DNA of 39,889 bases from Thiohalobacter sp. (GCA_026984835.1 JALSRI010000191.1:1-39889), one strand, 5' to 3'. Shown: positions 8,083 to 18,316, counted from the stretch's first letter. The notes: generated by a model from the sequence alone, not told the origin. Numbers and translations: made by a program.

Positions 8083-9174
8083 TCAGTTGTTCTGGATGAC
8101 GATCTGCGGGAACTTGGCCGCGTAGTCCTTCGATTTCAGCGACAGCTTGGCCGCGGTGCGGCGGGCGATCTCCTTGTAGATCTGGGCGATGCGGCCCTCG
8201 GGATCGGCCACCACCGAGGGGCGGCCGCTGTCGACCTCCTCGCGGATGGTCTTGTCCAGCGGCAGGGCGCCGAGGAAGTCGACGTCGTAGTCCTCGGACA
8301 TGCGCTGGCCGCCGCCCTCGCCGAAGATGTGCTCCTCGTGGCCGCAGTTGCTGCAGATGTGGATGCTCATGTTCTCGATGATGCCCAGCACCGGCACCTC
8401 GACCTTCTCGAACATCTTCAGACCCTTGCGGGCGTCCAGCAGGGCGATGTCCTGGGGGGTGGTGACGATGACGGCGCCCGACACCGGCACCTGCTGGGCC
8501 AGGGTGAGCTGGATGTCGCCGGTGCCCGGCGGCAGGTCGATGACCAGGTAGTCGAGATCCTGCCAGTTGGTGTCGCCCAGCAGCTGCTGCAGGGCCTGGG
8601 TGACCATGGGGCCGCGCCAGATCATGGGCGTCTCCTCGTCGACCAGGAAGCCGATGGACATGGTCTGGATGTGGTAGCTCACCAGCGGCTCCAGGCTCTT
8701 GCCGTCCTTGGACTCGGGCTTGCCCTTGATGCCCAGCATGCGCGGCTGGCTGGGACCGTAGATGTCGGCGTCCAGCACGCCGACGTTCGCGCCCTCGGCG
8801 GACAGCGCCAGCGCCAGGTTGGTGGCGGTGGTGGACTTGCCGACGCCGCCCTTGCCGGAGGCCACGGCGATGATGTTCTTGATGCCGGGGATGGTCTTGA
8901 CGCCCTTCTGCACCGAGTGCGCCTCGACGTGGTAATTGACGTTGACGCGCGCCTGGGCGACGCCGTCCAGCGACTCGATCATGTCCTTGAGCTTCGCGGC
9001 GAGCTGCTCCCTGTAGCCCTCGGCGGGAAAGCCCAGCACCACGTCGGCCACCACCTGGTCGCCCTCCACCATCACCTTGCGCAGCGCCTTGGTGGATACC
9101 AGGTCCTTGTCCATGTAGGGGTCGATGTATTCGCGGATCTTGTCCTCGACCTGGGTCTCGGTCACTTCAGCCAT
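8083..9174 (-). CDS. apbC: Iron-sulfur cluster carrier ATPase, ApbC/Mrp family
   Basis: A 363-residue P-loop ATPase of the Mrp/NBP35 family that binds and transfers a [4Fe-4S] cluster to apo-proteins in the cytosol. Residues 1-90 form an N-terminal MIP18/DUF59 domain (KIREYIDPYMDKDLVSTKAL). The deviant Walker A SGKGGVGKSTT follows, then DADIYGPSQPRMLG, DLPPGTGDIQLTLAQ and the cluster-ligating C-x-x-C in HICSNCGHEEHIFGEGG. The length is normal for the DUF59-containing form. GAGGAAAA sits seven bases before the ATG. The gene is divergent from metG, an arrangement shared with Escherichia coli and relatives. Confidence 0.95.
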   Translation of the reverse strand: MAEVTETQVEDKIREYIDPYMDKDLVSTKALRKVMVEGDQVVADVVLGFPAEGYREQLAAKLKDMIESLDGVAQARVNVNYHVEAHSVQKGVKTIPGIKNIIAVASGKGGVGKSTTATNLALALSAEGANVGVLDADIYGPSQPRMLGIKGKPESKDGKSLEPLVSYHIQTMSIGFLVDEETPMIWRGPMVTQALQQLLGDTNWQDLDYLVIDLPPGTGDIQLTLAQQVPVSGAVIVTTPQDIALLDARKGLKMFEKVEVPVLGIIENMSIHICSNCGHEEHIFGEGGGQRMSEDYDVDFLGALPLDKTIREEVDSGRPSVVADPEGRIAQIYKEIARRTAAKLSLKSKDYAAKFPQIVIQNN

Positions 9175-9411
9175 GGCGGTTTTCCTCGTCGATCATTGGG
9201 TTACCGGCGCGCGGGGCCGGGAAATCAGCAGCGAATTGTACACAATCGGCCAAACGCGGTCTTCATCTGGGATTGTGCGGGTTTGGGAGGCCGGGAAGTC
9301 CAGCGCACAGGCGGGCGCGTTCTCCGCGCCTTTGCGCTGGGTTTCCAACCCCACCCGGCCCCCGATTCTGGCATAATGCGCCGCTAACCCGAGAACCGAT
9401 CAGGATTTTTC
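9175..9411. promoter_or_regulatory. Divergent apbC-metG promoter region
   Basis: For metG, an extended -10 element TGGCATAAT lies at 9369-9377, placing a start site around 9384, about 28 bp before the ATG; no good -35 is seen. For apbC, TACAAT on the minus strand (9240-9235) is a possible -10 and forms part of a small dyad ATTGT-AC-ACAAT at 9235-9246. The rest of the 237 bp shows no open frame with support. Confidence 0.45.
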
Positions 9412-11442
9412 ATGCCGGCCGAGAAACGCACCCTGCTGGTGACCAGCGCCCTGCCCTACGCCAACGGCTCCATCCACCTGGGACACCTGGTGGAGTACAT
9501 CCAGACGGACATCTGGGTGCGTTTCCAGAAGTCGCGCGGCCACGACTGCGTGTACGTGTGCGCCGACGACGCCCACGGCACGCCCATCATGCTGCGCGCC
9601 CGCCAGGAGGGCATCACGCCGGAGGAGCTGATCGCCCGGGTGGCGGTGGAGCACCAGGCCGACTTCGCCGACTTCCTGATCGGCTTCGACAACTACCACA
9701 GCACCCACTCGCCCGAGAACCGCGAGCTGGCCGAGCTGATCTACACCCGCAACCGCGACGCCGGCCACATCGAGACCCGCACCATCAGCCAGCTCTACGA
9801 CCCGGAAAAGGACATGTTCCTGCCGGACCGTTTCATCCGCGGCACCTGCCCGCGTTGCGGCGCGCCGGACCAGTACGGCGACGCCTGCGAGCGCTGCGGC
9901 GCCACCTACGCGCCCACCGAGCTGAAGAACCCGGTGTCGGTGCTGTCCGGGGCCACGCCGGTGGAAAAGGAATCGTTGCACTATTTCTTCAAGCTGTCCG
10001 ATTTCGAGCCCATGCTGCGCGAGTGGACGCGGGCCGGCCACCTGCAGGAAGAAGTCGTCAACAAGCTCAACGAATGGTTCGAACAGGGCCTGCGCGAGTG
10101 GGACATCTCCCGCGACGCGCCCTACTTCGGCTTCGAGATCCCGGACGCGCCGGGCAAGTACTTCTATGTCTGGCTGGACGCGCCCATCGGCTACATCGCC
10201 AGTTTCAAGAACTACTGCGCGCGCACCGGCACCGACTTCGAGCGCTACTGGAAACCCGACAGCGACACCGAACTGTACCACTTCATCGGCAAGGACATCG
10301 TCTATTTCCACGCCCTGTTCTGGCCCGCCATGCTGGAAGGCGCCGGCTTCCGCACGCCGACGGCCGTCTGGGCGCACGGCTTCCTGACCGTCGACGGCCA
10401 CAAGATGTCCAAGTCGCGCGGCACCTTCATCAACGCCCGCACCTACCTCGAACACCTGGACCCGGAATACCTGCGCTACTACTTCGCCGCCAAGCTGGGC
10501 AGCGGCGTGGACGACATCGACCTCAACCTGGACGACTTCATCCAGCGGGTGAACAGCGACCTGGTCGGCAAGGTGGTCAACATCGCCAGCCGCTGCGCCG
10601 GCTTCATCCACAAGAAGTTCGGCGGCCGGCTGGCGGCGGCCTGCGCCGAGCCGGCCCTGTACGACGAGTTCGTGGCCGCCGGCGAGCGCATCGCCGAACT
10701 CTACGAGGCACGCGAGTTCGGCCGCGCCATCCGCGACATCATGGCGCTGGCCGACCGCGCCAACCAGTACATCGACGAGAAGAAGCCCTGGGTGCTGGTC
10801 AAGGAAGCCGGCCGCGAACCGGAGGTGCAGGACGTGTGCAGCGTCGGGCTGAACCTGTTCCGGGTGCTCATGACCTACCTGGCGCCGGTGCTGCCGGCGC
10901 TGGCCGACAAGACCTGCGACTTCCTCAACCTCGGTGCACTGCACTGGGACGAACGCGGCACGCCGCTCACCGACCACCACATCGACAGGTTCAAGCCGCT
11001 CATGACCCGCGTCGAGCGCGAGGCCGTGGACGCCGTGCTGGAGGCCTCGAAGGAAGACCTGGAAAAGGCGCAGCCGGTCGCGCCCGCGGGCCCGCTGGCC
11101 GAAGAGCCGGTCGCCGAAACCATCGGCTTCGAGGATTTTGCGAAAATCGACCTGCGCGTGGCGCGCATCGTCGAGGCCGAGGCCGTGCCCGGCGCCGACA
11201 AGCTGCTGCGCCTGACCCTGGACCTGGGTGGCGAGACCCGCAACGTGTTTGCCGGCATCAAGAGCGCCTACAGACCGGAGGATCTGAAAGGCCGGCTCAC
11301 CGTCATGGTCGCCAACCTGGCGCCGCGCAAGATGCGCTTCGGCGTCTCGGAGGGCATGGTGCTGGCGGCCGGGCCGGGGGGGAAAGATCTGTTCATTCTT
11401 GAGCCGGATCAAGGCGCGCAGCCGGGGATGCGGGTTAAATGA
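9412..11442 (+). CDS. metG: Methionyl-tRNA synthetase
   Basis: A 676-residue class I aminoacyl-tRNA synthetase that charges tRNA-Met. The ATP-binding HIGH-like motif is HLGH in [10 protein letters not shown], and the second signature KMSKS is at residues 331-335. A zinc knuckle with [18 protein letters not shown] lies near residue 145-165. The anticodon-binding helical domain follows, and the C-terminal 110 residues (from [18 protein letters not shown]) are the dimerising tRNA-binding OB domain, giving the long E. coli-type form. AGGA precedes the ATG. The gene stands alone, divergent from apbC. Confidence 0.97.
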   Translation: MPAEKRTLLVTSALPYANGSIHLGHLVEYIQTDIWVRFQKSRGHDCVYVCADDAHGTPIMLRARQEGITPEELIARVAVEHQADFADFLIGFDNYHSTHSPENRELAELIYTRNRDAGHIETRTISQLYDPEKDMFLPDRFIRGTCPRCGAPDQYGDACERCGATYAPTELKNPVSVLSGATPVEKESLHYFFKLSDFEPMLREWTRAGHLQEEVVNKLNEWFEQGLREWDISRDAPYFGFEIPDAPGKYFYVWLDAPIGYIASFKNYCARTGTDFERYWKPDSDTELYHFIGKDIVYFHALFWPAMLEGAGFRTPTAVWAHGFLTVDGHKMSKSRGTFINARTYLEHLDPEYLRYYFAAKLGSGVDDIDLNLDDFIQRVNSDLVGKVVNIASRCAGFIHKKFGGRLAAACAEPALYDEFVAAGERIAELYEAREFGRAIRDIMALADRANQYIDEKKPWVLVKEAGREPEVQDVCSVGLNLFRVLMTYLAPVLPALADKTCDFLNLGALHWDERGTPLTDHHIDRFKPLMTRVEREAVDAVLEASKEDLEKAQPVAPAGPLAEEPVAETIGFEDFAKIDLRVARIVEAEAVPGADKLLRLTLDLGGETRNVFAGIKSAYRPEDLKGRLTVMVANLAPRKMRFGVSEGMVLAAGPGGKDLFILEPDQGAQPGMRVK

Positions 11443-11462
11443 CGTTTTTTCGCCCATGAATC

Positions 11463-11543
11463 AACCACAAAGGCGCACAAGGGCGATCGAGGGAAACCCT
11501 TTTGCTTTGTGTCCTTTGTGCGCCTTTGCGCGCCTTTGTGGTT
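11463..11543. repeat. Inverted repeat built from CACAAAGGCGCACAAGG words
   Basis: AACCACAAAGGCGC at 11463-11476 is repeated exactly in inverse orientation as GCGCCTTTGTGGTT at 11530-11543. Inside the arms further CCTTTGTGCGCCTTTG words allow a longer imperfect hairpin. It lies between metG and rnfA, 20 bp after the metG stop, where it might terminate metG transcription or simply be a mobile repeat. Similar ACCACAAAGG-type palindromes are dispersed in many bacterial genomes (general knowledge, not verified here). The remaining 11544-11610 must contain the rnf leader; no clear promoter stands out. Confidence 0.8.
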
Positions 11544-11610
11544 ACCATGTTTCCTATGCATGACTCGGAGTTTGTAATGGATAACCGGAACCCGGGACTG
11601 TCAGACCGCC

Positions 11611-12192
11611 ATGGCTGAATACGCGCTCATCCTGGTCAGCACCGTGCTGGTGAACAACTTCGTGCTGGTGAAGTTCCTCGGCCTGTGCCCGTTCATGGGC
11701 GTGTCGCGCAAGCTGGAGACGGCCACCGGCATGTCGCTGGCGACCACCTTCGTGCTGACCATGTCCTCGGTGTGTGCCTATCTGGCCAACGAATACCTGC
11801 TGGCGCCGCTGGGGCTGGAATACCTGCGCACCATCACGTTCATCCTGGTCATCGCCGTGGTGGTGCAGTTCACCGAAATGGTGGTGCACAAGACCAGCCC
11901 GCTGCTGTACCAGGTGCTGGGCATCTTCCTGCCGCTCATCACCACCAACTGCGCGGTGCTGGGCGTGGCCCTGCTCAACGTGCAGGAGAAGCACGGCTTC
12001 CTGGCCTCGGCGCTGTACGGCTTCGGCGCTGCGGTCGGCTTCTCGCTGGCGCTGATCCTGTTCGCCGCCGTGCGCGAGCGCATCGCCGCCGCCGACGTGC
12101 CGGTGGTGTTCCGCGGCGCCTCCATCGCCCTGATCACGGCCGGCCTGATGTCGCTCGCCTTCATGGGCTTCTCCGGGCTGGTCAAGGGCTGA
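11611..12192 (+). CDS. rnfA: Rnf electron transport complex subunit A
   Basis: A 193-residue inner-membrane protein with six hydrophobic segments, the RnfA/NqrE family. Typical sequence includes [27 protein letters not shown] at the N-terminus and the mirror-image [16 protein letters not shown] in the middle; the two conserved cysteines (one in GLCPFMG, one in TTNCAV) are those that hold an intramembrane iron-sulfur centre in this family. RnfA and RnfE form the membrane core of the complex that couples electron flow between ferredoxin and NAD to ion transport. First gene of a six-gene operon; its TGA overlaps the rnfB ATG by one base. Confidence 0.96.
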   Translation: MAEYALILVSTVLVNNFVLVKFLGLCPFMGVSRKLETATGMSLATTFVLTMSSVCAYLANEYLLAPLGLEYLRTITFILVIAVVVQFTEMVVHKTSPLLYQVLGIFLPLITTNCAVLGVALLNVQEKHGFLASALYGFGAAVGFSLALILFAAVRERIAAADVPVVFRGASIALITAGLMSLAFMGFSGLVKG

Positions 12193-12755
12193 TGCTGACC
12201 GCCATCCTGGCCATCGGCATACTGGCGGCCGCCTTCGGCGTGCTGCTCGGCTTCGCCTCGGTGCGCTTCCGGGTGGAGAGCGACCCCATCGTCGACCAGA
12301 TCGACGCCCTGCTGCCCCAGACCCAGTGCGGCCAGTGTGGCTACGCCGGCTGCCGGCCCTATGCCGAGGCCATCGCCGCCGGCGAGGCCGACATCAACCA
12401 GTGCCCGCCCGGCGGCGAGGCCACCATCCAGGCGCTGGCCGACCTGCTCGGCGTCGACCCCAAGCCGCTCAACGCCGAACACGGCGAGCACGGCGAGAAG
12501 AAGGTGGCCTTCATCCACGAGGAACTGTGCATAGGCTGCACCCTGTGCATCCAGGCCTGCCCGGTGGACGCCATCCTCGGTGCCGCCAAGCAGATGCACA
12601 CCGTCATCGCCGAGGAATGCACGGGCTGCGAACTGTGCGTACCGCCCTGCCCGGTGGACTGCATCGAGATGGTGCCGGTCAAGACCGACATCAGCACCTG
12701 GAAGTGGCCCTACCCGGAGGCCACCGACCAACACAGGCTGGTGGCCAATGGCTGA
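12192..12755 (+). CDS. rnfB: Rnf electron transport complex subunit B (ferredoxin-like)
   Basis: A 187-residue protein with one N-terminal membrane helix ([20 protein letters not shown]), a [4Fe-4S] motif [18 protein letters not shown] and then two ferredoxin-type [4Fe-4S] motifs, [16 protein letters not shown] and [16 protein letters not shown]. It is the cytoplasmic electron entry point from ferredoxin or another low-potential donor. Start is the ATG that overlaps the rnfA stop (TGATG). The length is the short gammaproteobacterial RnfB form, without the extra iron-sulfur domains of some clostridial versions. Confidence 0.96.
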   Translation: MLTAILAIGILAAAFGVLLGFASVRFRVESDPIVDQIDALLPQTQCGQCGYAGCRPYAEAIAAGEADINQCPPGGEATIQALADLLGVDPKPLNAEHGEHGEKKVAFIHEELCIGCTLCIQACPVDAILGAAKQMHTVIAEECTGCELCVPPCPVDCIEMVPVKTDISTWKWPYPEATDQHRLVANG

Positions 12756-12791
12756 ACAACGCAGCGAGGTGGACCGGATCGGACGGAGCGG

Positions 12792-14381
12792 GTGGCGGTG
12801 GTGAAGCTGCTCGACAAGCCGGCGCGCATCCCGGGCGGCCTGCACCTGGATGCCCACAAGCGCGAGTCGCTGCGCCAGCCGCTGCAGGCCGCGCCGGTGC
12901 CGGAACTCTTGACCGTGCCGCTGTCGCAGCACATCGGCGCGCCCGCCGAGGCGCTGGTCAAACCGGGCGACCGGGTCGGCAAGGGCCAGCCCATAGCCCG
13001 CGCCAGCGGCTATGTCAGCGCACCGGTGCACGCGCCTACCTCCGGCACCGTCACCGACGTCGGGGATTTCCCGGTGCCGCACCCATCCGGGCTGAGCGCG
13101 CCCTGCGTCCGCATCCACAGCGATGGCGAAGACCGCTGGTTCGAGGAACCGGCCGGCATCGACAACCCCTTTTCCCTCGACCCTGCGGTCATCCGCCACC
13201 GCGTACGCGCAGCCGGCATCGTCGGCCTGGGCGGCGCCGGCTTCCCCACCTCGGTGAAACTCAATGCCGGACCGGAACGCCGCGTCGAGCTGCTGGTGAT
13301 CAACGCCGCCGAGTGCGAGCCCTACATCAGTTGCGACGAGGCGCTGATGTGCGCACGGCCGCTGGAAGTGATGCAGGGCATCCGCATCGTGGCCCACGCG
13401 CTGCAGGCCGAACAGGTGGTGATCGGCATCGAGGACAACATGCCGGACGCCATGCACTGCCTGCAAAAGGCGCTGGAGGCCTGCGGCGACGACAGCATCC
13501 ACATCGCAGCGGTGCCGACCCTCTACCCCGCCGGTGGCGAAAAACAACTGATCTACGCCCTGACCGGCGAGGAAGTGCCCAGCCAGGGCCTGCCCATCGA
13601 TATCGGCGTCGTCTGCCACAACGTCGGCACCGTGGCGGCCGTATACCGTGCCGTGGTGGCGGGCGAGCCGCTGATTTCGCGGGTGGTCACCGTCAGCGGC
13701 GGCGGCATCACGGATCCGCGCAACCTGGAGGTGCGCATCGGTACGCCCATCGAGACGCTGATCGAGGCATGCGGCGGCTACACGCCGGAGGTGGACCGGC
13801 TGCTGATGGGCGGTCCCATGATGGGCTTTTCGCTGCTGTCCGACAGCCTGCCGGTGATCAAGACCACCAACTGCCTGCTGGCGACCTCGGCCGAGGAGAC
13901 GCCGCCACCGCAGCCGGCGCTGCCCTGCATCCGCTGCGGCAAGTGCAGCGAGGTGTGCCCGGCGCGGCTGCTGCCGCAGCAGTTGTACTGGTACGCCCGC
14001 GCCCGCGACTTCGACAAGGTGCAGGACTACAGCCTGTTCGACTGCATCGAGTGTGGCTGCTGCGCGCACGTGTGCCCTAGCCACATTCCCCTGGTGCAGT
14101 ACTACCGCTACGCCAAGACCGAGATCTGGGACATGGAGCGGCAGCGGCGCAAGTCGGACCTGGCGCGGCGCCGCCACGAGTTCCGGCTGGAACGGCTGGA
14201 ACGCGAGAAACGCGAGCTGGAGGCGCGCCGCGCCAAGGCCAAGAAGGCGCTGGACCGGCCCAAGGCGGGCAATGCCGACGCCAAGAAGGCCGAGATCGAA
14301 GCGGCGCTGGCGCGCGTCAAGGCGCGCAAGGCCGGCCAGGCCGGCGCCGATGCCGCCGGTGCAGAACAGGAGAAGAACTGA
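12792..14381 (+). CDS. rnfC: Rnf electron transport complex subunit C
   Basis: A 529-residue peripheral subunit that binds NAD(H), FMN and iron-sulfur clusters and joins RnfB to the cytosolic substrate. The glycine-rich loop IVGLGGAGFPTSVKL and INAAECEPYISCDEAL are typical. Two C-x2-C-x2-C-x3-C motifs, CIRCGKCSEVCPARL and CIECGCCAHVCPSHI, carry [4Fe-4S] clusters. The last 80 residues are a charged Lys/Arg/Ala coiled coil, the variable tail seen in gammaproteobacterial RnfC, here short. The GTG start has GGAGCGG upstream; 36 bp separate it from rnfB. Confidence 0.95.
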   Translation: MAVVKLLDKPARIPGGLHLDAHKRESLRQPLQAAPVPELLTVPLSQHIGAPAEALVKPGDRVGKGQPIARASGYVSAPVHAPTSGTVTDVGDFPVPHPSGLSAPCVRIHSDGEDRWFEEPAGIDNPFSLDPAVIRHRVRAAGIVGLGGAGFPTSVKLNAGPERRVELLVINAAECEPYISCDEALMCARPLEVMQGIRIVAHALQAEQVVIGIEDNMPDAMHCLQKALEACGDDSIHIAAVPTLYPAGGEKQLIYALTGEEVPSQGLPIDIGVVCHNVGTVAAVYRAVVAGEPLISRVVTVSGGGITDPRNLEVRIGTPIETLIEACGGYTPEVDRLLMGGPMMGFSLLSDSLPVIKTTNCLLATSAEETPPPQPALPCIRCGKCSEVCPARLLPQQLYWYARARDFDKVQDYSLFDCIECGCCAHVCPSHIPLVQYYRYAKTEIWDMERQRRKSDLARRRHEFRLERLEREKRELEARRAKAKKALDRPKAGNADAKKAEIEAALARVKARKAGQAGADAAGAEQEKN

Positions 14382-14384
14382 ACC

Positions 14385-15419
14385 GTGGAATTCCCCGCCC
14401 GCCCGTCTCCCCACCTGCCGGTCGTCAACGACGTGTCGCGACTCATGCGCCAGGTGATGCTGGCGCTGCTGCCGGGCATGCTGGCCATGCTCTGGTACTT
14501 CGGCTGGGGCGTGCTGTTCAACCTGCTGCTGTGCACCCTCACCGCGCTGGCCGCCGAAGCCGCCATGCTGCAGTTTCGTGGCAAGGGGGTGAGGACCGGC
14601 CTCGGCGACGGCAGCGCCCTGCTCACCGGCCTGCTGCTGGCGCTCAGCCTGCCGCCGCTGGCACCCTGGTGGATCCCGGTGATCGGCACCCTGTTCGCCA
14701 TCGTGGTGGCCAAGCAGCTGTATGGCGGACTGGGCTACAACCCCTTCAACCCGGCCATGGTCGGCTTCGTGGTGCTGATCGTATCCTTCCCCTTGCAGAT
14801 GACCCTGTGGCCGGCGCCGCGCGGTGTGGGCGAGGCGTTGCTGCCCTTCGCCGACACCCTGCGACTGGTGTTCGCCGGTGTGCTGCCGGCCGGCGAGACG
14901 CTGGATTCCATCACCGCGGCCACGCCGCTGGACGCCGCCAAGACCGGCTTCGGCCTGTTCGACACCTGGAGCGAGATCACCGCCAGCCCGCTGTTCGGCG
15001 CCCTCGGCGGCGCCGGCTGGGAGTGGATCAACGCCGCCTACCTGGCCGGCGGCCTGTGGATGCTGCGCCGCGGCGTCATCCAGTGGCAGATTCCCGTGGC
15101 CGTGCTGGGCGCCCTGTTCGTGCTCTCCAACCCGTTCTTCGCGGCCGACTCCGACGGCTTCGCCTCGCCGCTGTTCCACCTGTTCAGCGGCGCCACCATG
15201 CTGGGCGCCTTCTTCATCGCCACCGACCCGGTCTCGGCGGCCACCACGCCGAGGGGACGCCTCTGGTACGGCGCCGGCATCGGCGTGCTGGTGTACCTGA
15301 TCCGCACCTGGGGCGGCTACCCGGATGGCGTGGCCTTCGCGGTGCTGCTGATGAACATGGCCGCACCCACCATCGACTACTACACCCGGCCGCGGGTGTT
15401 CGGTCACCGGGACTCCTGA
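14385..15419 (+). CDS. rnfD: Rnf electron transport complex subunit D
   Basis: A 344-residue polytopic membrane protein of the NqrB/RnfD family. It carries FMN covalently on the threonine of the SGAT motif, present here in HLFSGATMLGAFF. Other family landmarks are SPHLPVVNDVSRLMRQV at the N-terminus and LGYNPFNPAMVGFVVL. About nine to ten hydrophobic segments are visible. The GTG start comes 3 bp after rnfC. Together with RnfG it forms the flavin path across the membrane. Confidence 0.95.
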   Translation: MEFPARPSPHLPVVNDVSRLMRQVMLALLPGMLAMLWYFGWGVLFNLLLCTLTALAAEAAMLQFRGKGVRTGLGDGSALLTGLLLALSLPPLAPWWIPVIGTLFAIVVAKQLYGGLGYNPFNPAMVGFVVLIVSFPLQMTLWPAPRGVGEALLPFADTLRLVFAGVLPAGETLDSITAATPLDAAKTGFGLFDTWSEITASPLFGALGGAGWEWINAAYLAGGLWMLRRGVIQWQIPVAVLGALFVLSNPFFAADSDGFASPLFHLFSGATMLGAFFIATDPVSAATTPRGRLWYGAGIGVLVYLIRTWGGYPDGVAFAVLLMNMAAPTIDYYTRPRVFGHRDS

Positions 15420-15420
15420 C

Positions 15421-16080
15421 ATGGTGCTGCGCCAGATCACCGTCTCGGCCCTGATGCTGTTCCTGTTCGCCGCCGTCGGCGCAGGGCTGGTGGCGCTGAC
15501 CTGGGACCGCACTGCCCACCGCATCGCCGACAACGAGCGCATGGCGCTGCTGCGCAGCATCAACGAGGTGCTGCCGAAGGACCAGTACGACAACGATGTC
15601 TTCCACGACGTCATCGAGGTGCGCGACCCCGAGCTGCTGGGTACCCCCGACCCGGTGCCGGTGTACCGGGCGCGCAGGAACGGCTGGCCGGTGGCCGCCA
15701 TCCTGACGCCGGTGGCGCCGGACGGCTACAACGGCAACATCCGCCTGCTGGTGGCCGTCCGCGTGGACGGCACCCTGGCCGGGGTGCGGGTGATCAGCCA
15801 CCACGAGACGCCGGGGCTGGGTGACGCCGTCGAGGTGGAGCGCTCCGACTGGATCAAGGGCTTTCGCGGCAAGTCGCTCGGCAACCCGCCGGAAAAACAC
15901 TGGAAAGTGAAGCGCGACGGCGGCGATTTCGACCAGTTCACCGGCGCCACCATCACCCCGCGCGCCGTCGTCAAGGCGGTGCGCAAGGCCCTGTTATACT
16001 ATCGTATGCACGGCGACGAACTGTTCGAGCAATCACCGGAACCCGATCATGAGCACGAGCTACAGAAACATCATCCGTGA
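15421..16080 (+). CDS. rnfG: Rnf electron transport complex subunit G
   Basis: A 219-residue protein with one N-terminal membrane anchor ([17 protein letters not shown]) and a periplasmic FMN-binding domain. The covalent FMN attachment motif is [12 protein letters not shown] near residue 180. [21 protein letters not shown] and [10 protein letters not shown] are also family hallmarks. It starts one base after rnfD and its 3' end overlaps rnfE by 32 bp, so translation of the two is probably coupled. Confidence 0.95.
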   Translation: MVLRQITVSALMLFLFAAVGAGLVALTWDRTAHRIADNERMALLRSINEVLPKDQYDNDVFHDVIEVRDPELLGTPDPVPVYRARRNGWPVAAILTPVAPDGYNGNIRLLVAVRVDGTLAGVRVISHHETPGLGDAVEVERSDWIKGFRGKSLGNPPEKHWKVKRDGGDFDQFTGATITPRAVVKAVRKALLYYRMHGDELFEQSPEPDHEHELQKHHP

Positions 16081-16735
16081 CGGTCTCTGGACCAACAACA
16101 CCGGCCTGGTGCAACTGCTGGGCCTGTGCCCGCTGCTGGCCGTCACCGGCACCCTGGTCAACGGCCTCGGCCTGGGGCTCGCCACCACCGCCACGCTGGC
16201 GGCCTCCAACACCACGGTGTCGCTGGTGCGCAAGCTGGTGCGGCCGGAAGTGCGCATCCCGGTATTCGTGCTCATCATCGCCTCCATCGTCACCATCATC
16301 GAACTGTCGATGAACGCCTTCTTCCACGACCTGTACAAGGTGCTCGGCATCTTCATCCCGCTGATCGTCACCAACTGCGTCATCATCGGCCGCGCCGAGG
16401 CCTTCGCCTCGCGGCAGCCGGTCGGCAAGGCCCTGGTCGACGGCCTGGCGATCGGCATCGGCTTCACCCTGCTGCTGGTGGTGCTGGGCGCCCTGCGCGA
16501 GATCATCGGCCACGGCACCCTGTTCGCCCAGGCGCACATGATGTTCGGCGAAGCCGCGCGCGACTGGACCCTGCACCTGACCGGCAACTACCACGGCATG
16601 CTGCTGGCAGTGCTGCCACCGGGCGCCTTCCTCGGCCTGGGCCTGCTGATCGCCCTCAAGAACCACATCGACCGGCGCATGGAGCAGCGCGCCGCGCAGG
16701 CACCGGCGGTTTCGCCCCACCCCGAAACCGCCTGA
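16049..16735 (+). CDS. rnfE: Rnf electron transport complex subunit E
   Basis: A 228-residue membrane protein, the RnfE/NqrD partner of RnfA, with six hydrophobic segments in inverted topology. Signature stretches are [18 protein letters not shown] and [20 protein letters not shown], carrying the two conserved cysteines. Final gene of the rnfABCDGE operon. A hydrophilic tail of about 25 residues ends the protein. The ATG at 16049 lies inside the end of rnfG and is preferred because it gives the standard N-terminus [14 protein letters not shown]. In E. coli the next gene is also nth. Confidence 0.95.
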   Translation: MSTSYRNIIRDGLWTNNTGLVQLLGLCPLLAVTGTLVNGLGLGLATTATLAASNTTVSLVRKLVRPEVRIPVFVLIIASIVTIIELSMNAFFHDLYKVLGIFIPLIVTNCVIIGRAEAFASRQPVGKALVDGLAIGIGFTLLLVVLGALREIIGHGTLFAQAHMMFGEAARDWTLHLTGNYHGMLLAVLPPGAFLGLGLLIALKNHIDRRMEQRAAQAPAVSPHPETA

Positions 16736-16740
16736 CCCCC

Positions 16741-16976
16741 TGCAGGAGCGGCCTTGGCCGCGATGGCGGTGGCCGCCGATCCGTCATCTCCGGCTGCGCC
16801 GGGATCGCGGGCGAGCCCGCTCCTACAGCGCCAGCGGGCACGCCCCTGTAGGAGCGGCCTTGGCCGCGATAGCGGTGGCCGCCGATCCGTCATCCCCGCC
16901 TGCGCCGGGATCGCGGGCGAGCCCGCTCCTACAGCGCCAGCGGGCACGCCCCTGTAGGAGCGGCCTTGGCCGCGAT
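16741..16976. repeat. REP-type palindrome array between rnfE and nth
   Basis: Palindromes beginning G(T/C)AGGAGCGGCCTTGGCC start at 16742, 16848 and 16954, a period of 106 bp. Between them lie inverted copies of the other variant (GCGGGCGAGCCCGCTCCTAC). These are the same two palindrome types as in the array at 33-797, but the spacer (GGTGGCCGCCGATCCGTCAT) is different. The array fills most of the 306-bp space between rnfE and nth; the remainder (16977-17042) is an A-rich stretch that should hold the nth promoter, without a clear consensus. Confidence 0.9.
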
Positions 16977-17042
16977 AAACGGCGGCCACCGCCCCCCAAA
17001 AAAAAACGAACCACCACAATCGCACAAGTACAATCCACCCCC

Positions 17043-17687
<645 letters not shown>

Positions 17688-17772
17688 CGCCGATCGGCGA
17701 CAGGTAAAACTTGCACCCACCCGCGGTAAATGCTTAATTACGTCCCCTGAACGAACGGACTGGACGGCGGAC

Positions 17773-18213
17773 ATGCTGTTTGGACAGGATCGCGACCGCA
17801 TCCGCCGCTTCTGGTGCCAGGCATGGGCAGACCATCTGGCAGGCAGGTCGCTCGAGCCGCTGCAGCAGCAGATCGTGGCGGTCATCGGCCAGCACCCGGA
17901 ATACCGGCCGCTGGTGGAGGACGAGGAGCGTGCCTGCAGCCGCGACTATCCGCCGGAATCGGGTGAGACCAATCCGTTCCTGCACATGGGCATGCACCTG
18001 GCCATCCAGGAGCAGCTCGCCACCGACCGGCCGGCCGGCATACGCGCGCTGTACGCGCAATTGCTGCCGCGGTTCGGGGACGGCCACGCGCTGGAGCACC
18101 GCCTCATGGAATGCCTGGCGGAAAGCATCTGGCAGGCGCAGCGCCAGGGCGGCCTGCCGGACGAGCAGGCCTACCTGGATTGCGTACGATCGATACCCGG
18201 AGGGGACGAGTGA
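17773..18213 (+). CDS. DUF1841 family protein
   Basis: A 146-residue soluble protein of unknown function that matches DUF1841, a proteobacterial family often found next to nth. Recognisable stretches are MLFGQDRDRIRRFWCQAW at the start, NPFLHMGMHLAIQEQLATDRP in the middle (the most conserved part) and HRLMECLAESIWQAQR near the end. It has no signal peptide or membrane segment. It begins 85 bp after nth; a weak TTGCAC-N17-TTAATT pair at 17711-17739 might give it its own promoter. Confidence 0.85.
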   Translation: MLFGQDRDRIRRFWCQAWADHLAGRSLEPLQQQIVAVIGQHPEYRPLVEDEERACSRDYPPESGETNPFLHMGMHLAIQEQLATDRPAGIRALYAQLLPRFGDGHALEHRLMECLAESIWQAQRQGGLPDEQAYLDCVRSIPGGDE

Positions 18214-18285
18214 AGGAATCACAGGCAACTCCCGACACCTTGAATATACACTTGGCCATCCCCGGTGCCCGGCATGCGCCGGTAG

Positions 18286-18316
18286 CCGAAACTTTTGCGC
18301 CGCGTGCCGGTCGTAT
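18286..18316 (+). promoter_or_regulatory. Candidate ECF-type promoter of the hvf/bufferin operon
   Basis: GAAAC at 18288-18292 and GTCGTAT at 18310-18316 are separated by 17 bp, the shape of an extracytoplasmic-function sigma promoter (AAC-type -35, GTC-type -10). It lies about 90 bp before the ATG of the EGKCG-repeat gene. Bufferin operons in other bacteria are known to be under ECF sigma control. The match here is by eye in a G+C-rich region and could be chance. Confidence 0.3.

Noticed and set aside
11443-11455. T-run after the metG stop as an intrinsic terminator
   Set aside because: Six T residues are present, but no stable stem immediately precedes them.
9400-11457. Minus-strand open frame of 685 codons opposite metG
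   Set aside because: Shadow of metG; no start context and no recognisable domain.
11778-15701. Very long open frame (1307 codons) on the minus strand across the rnf operon
   Set aside because: It lies antisense to rnfA-rnfG, is rich in His/Gln/Arg/Gly without any domain and arises from the G+C bias at third codon positions.
17689-17700. Palindrome CGCCGATCGGCG after nth as a terminator
   Set aside because: Only 12 bp and no T-tract follows, so I cannot support intrinsic termination.
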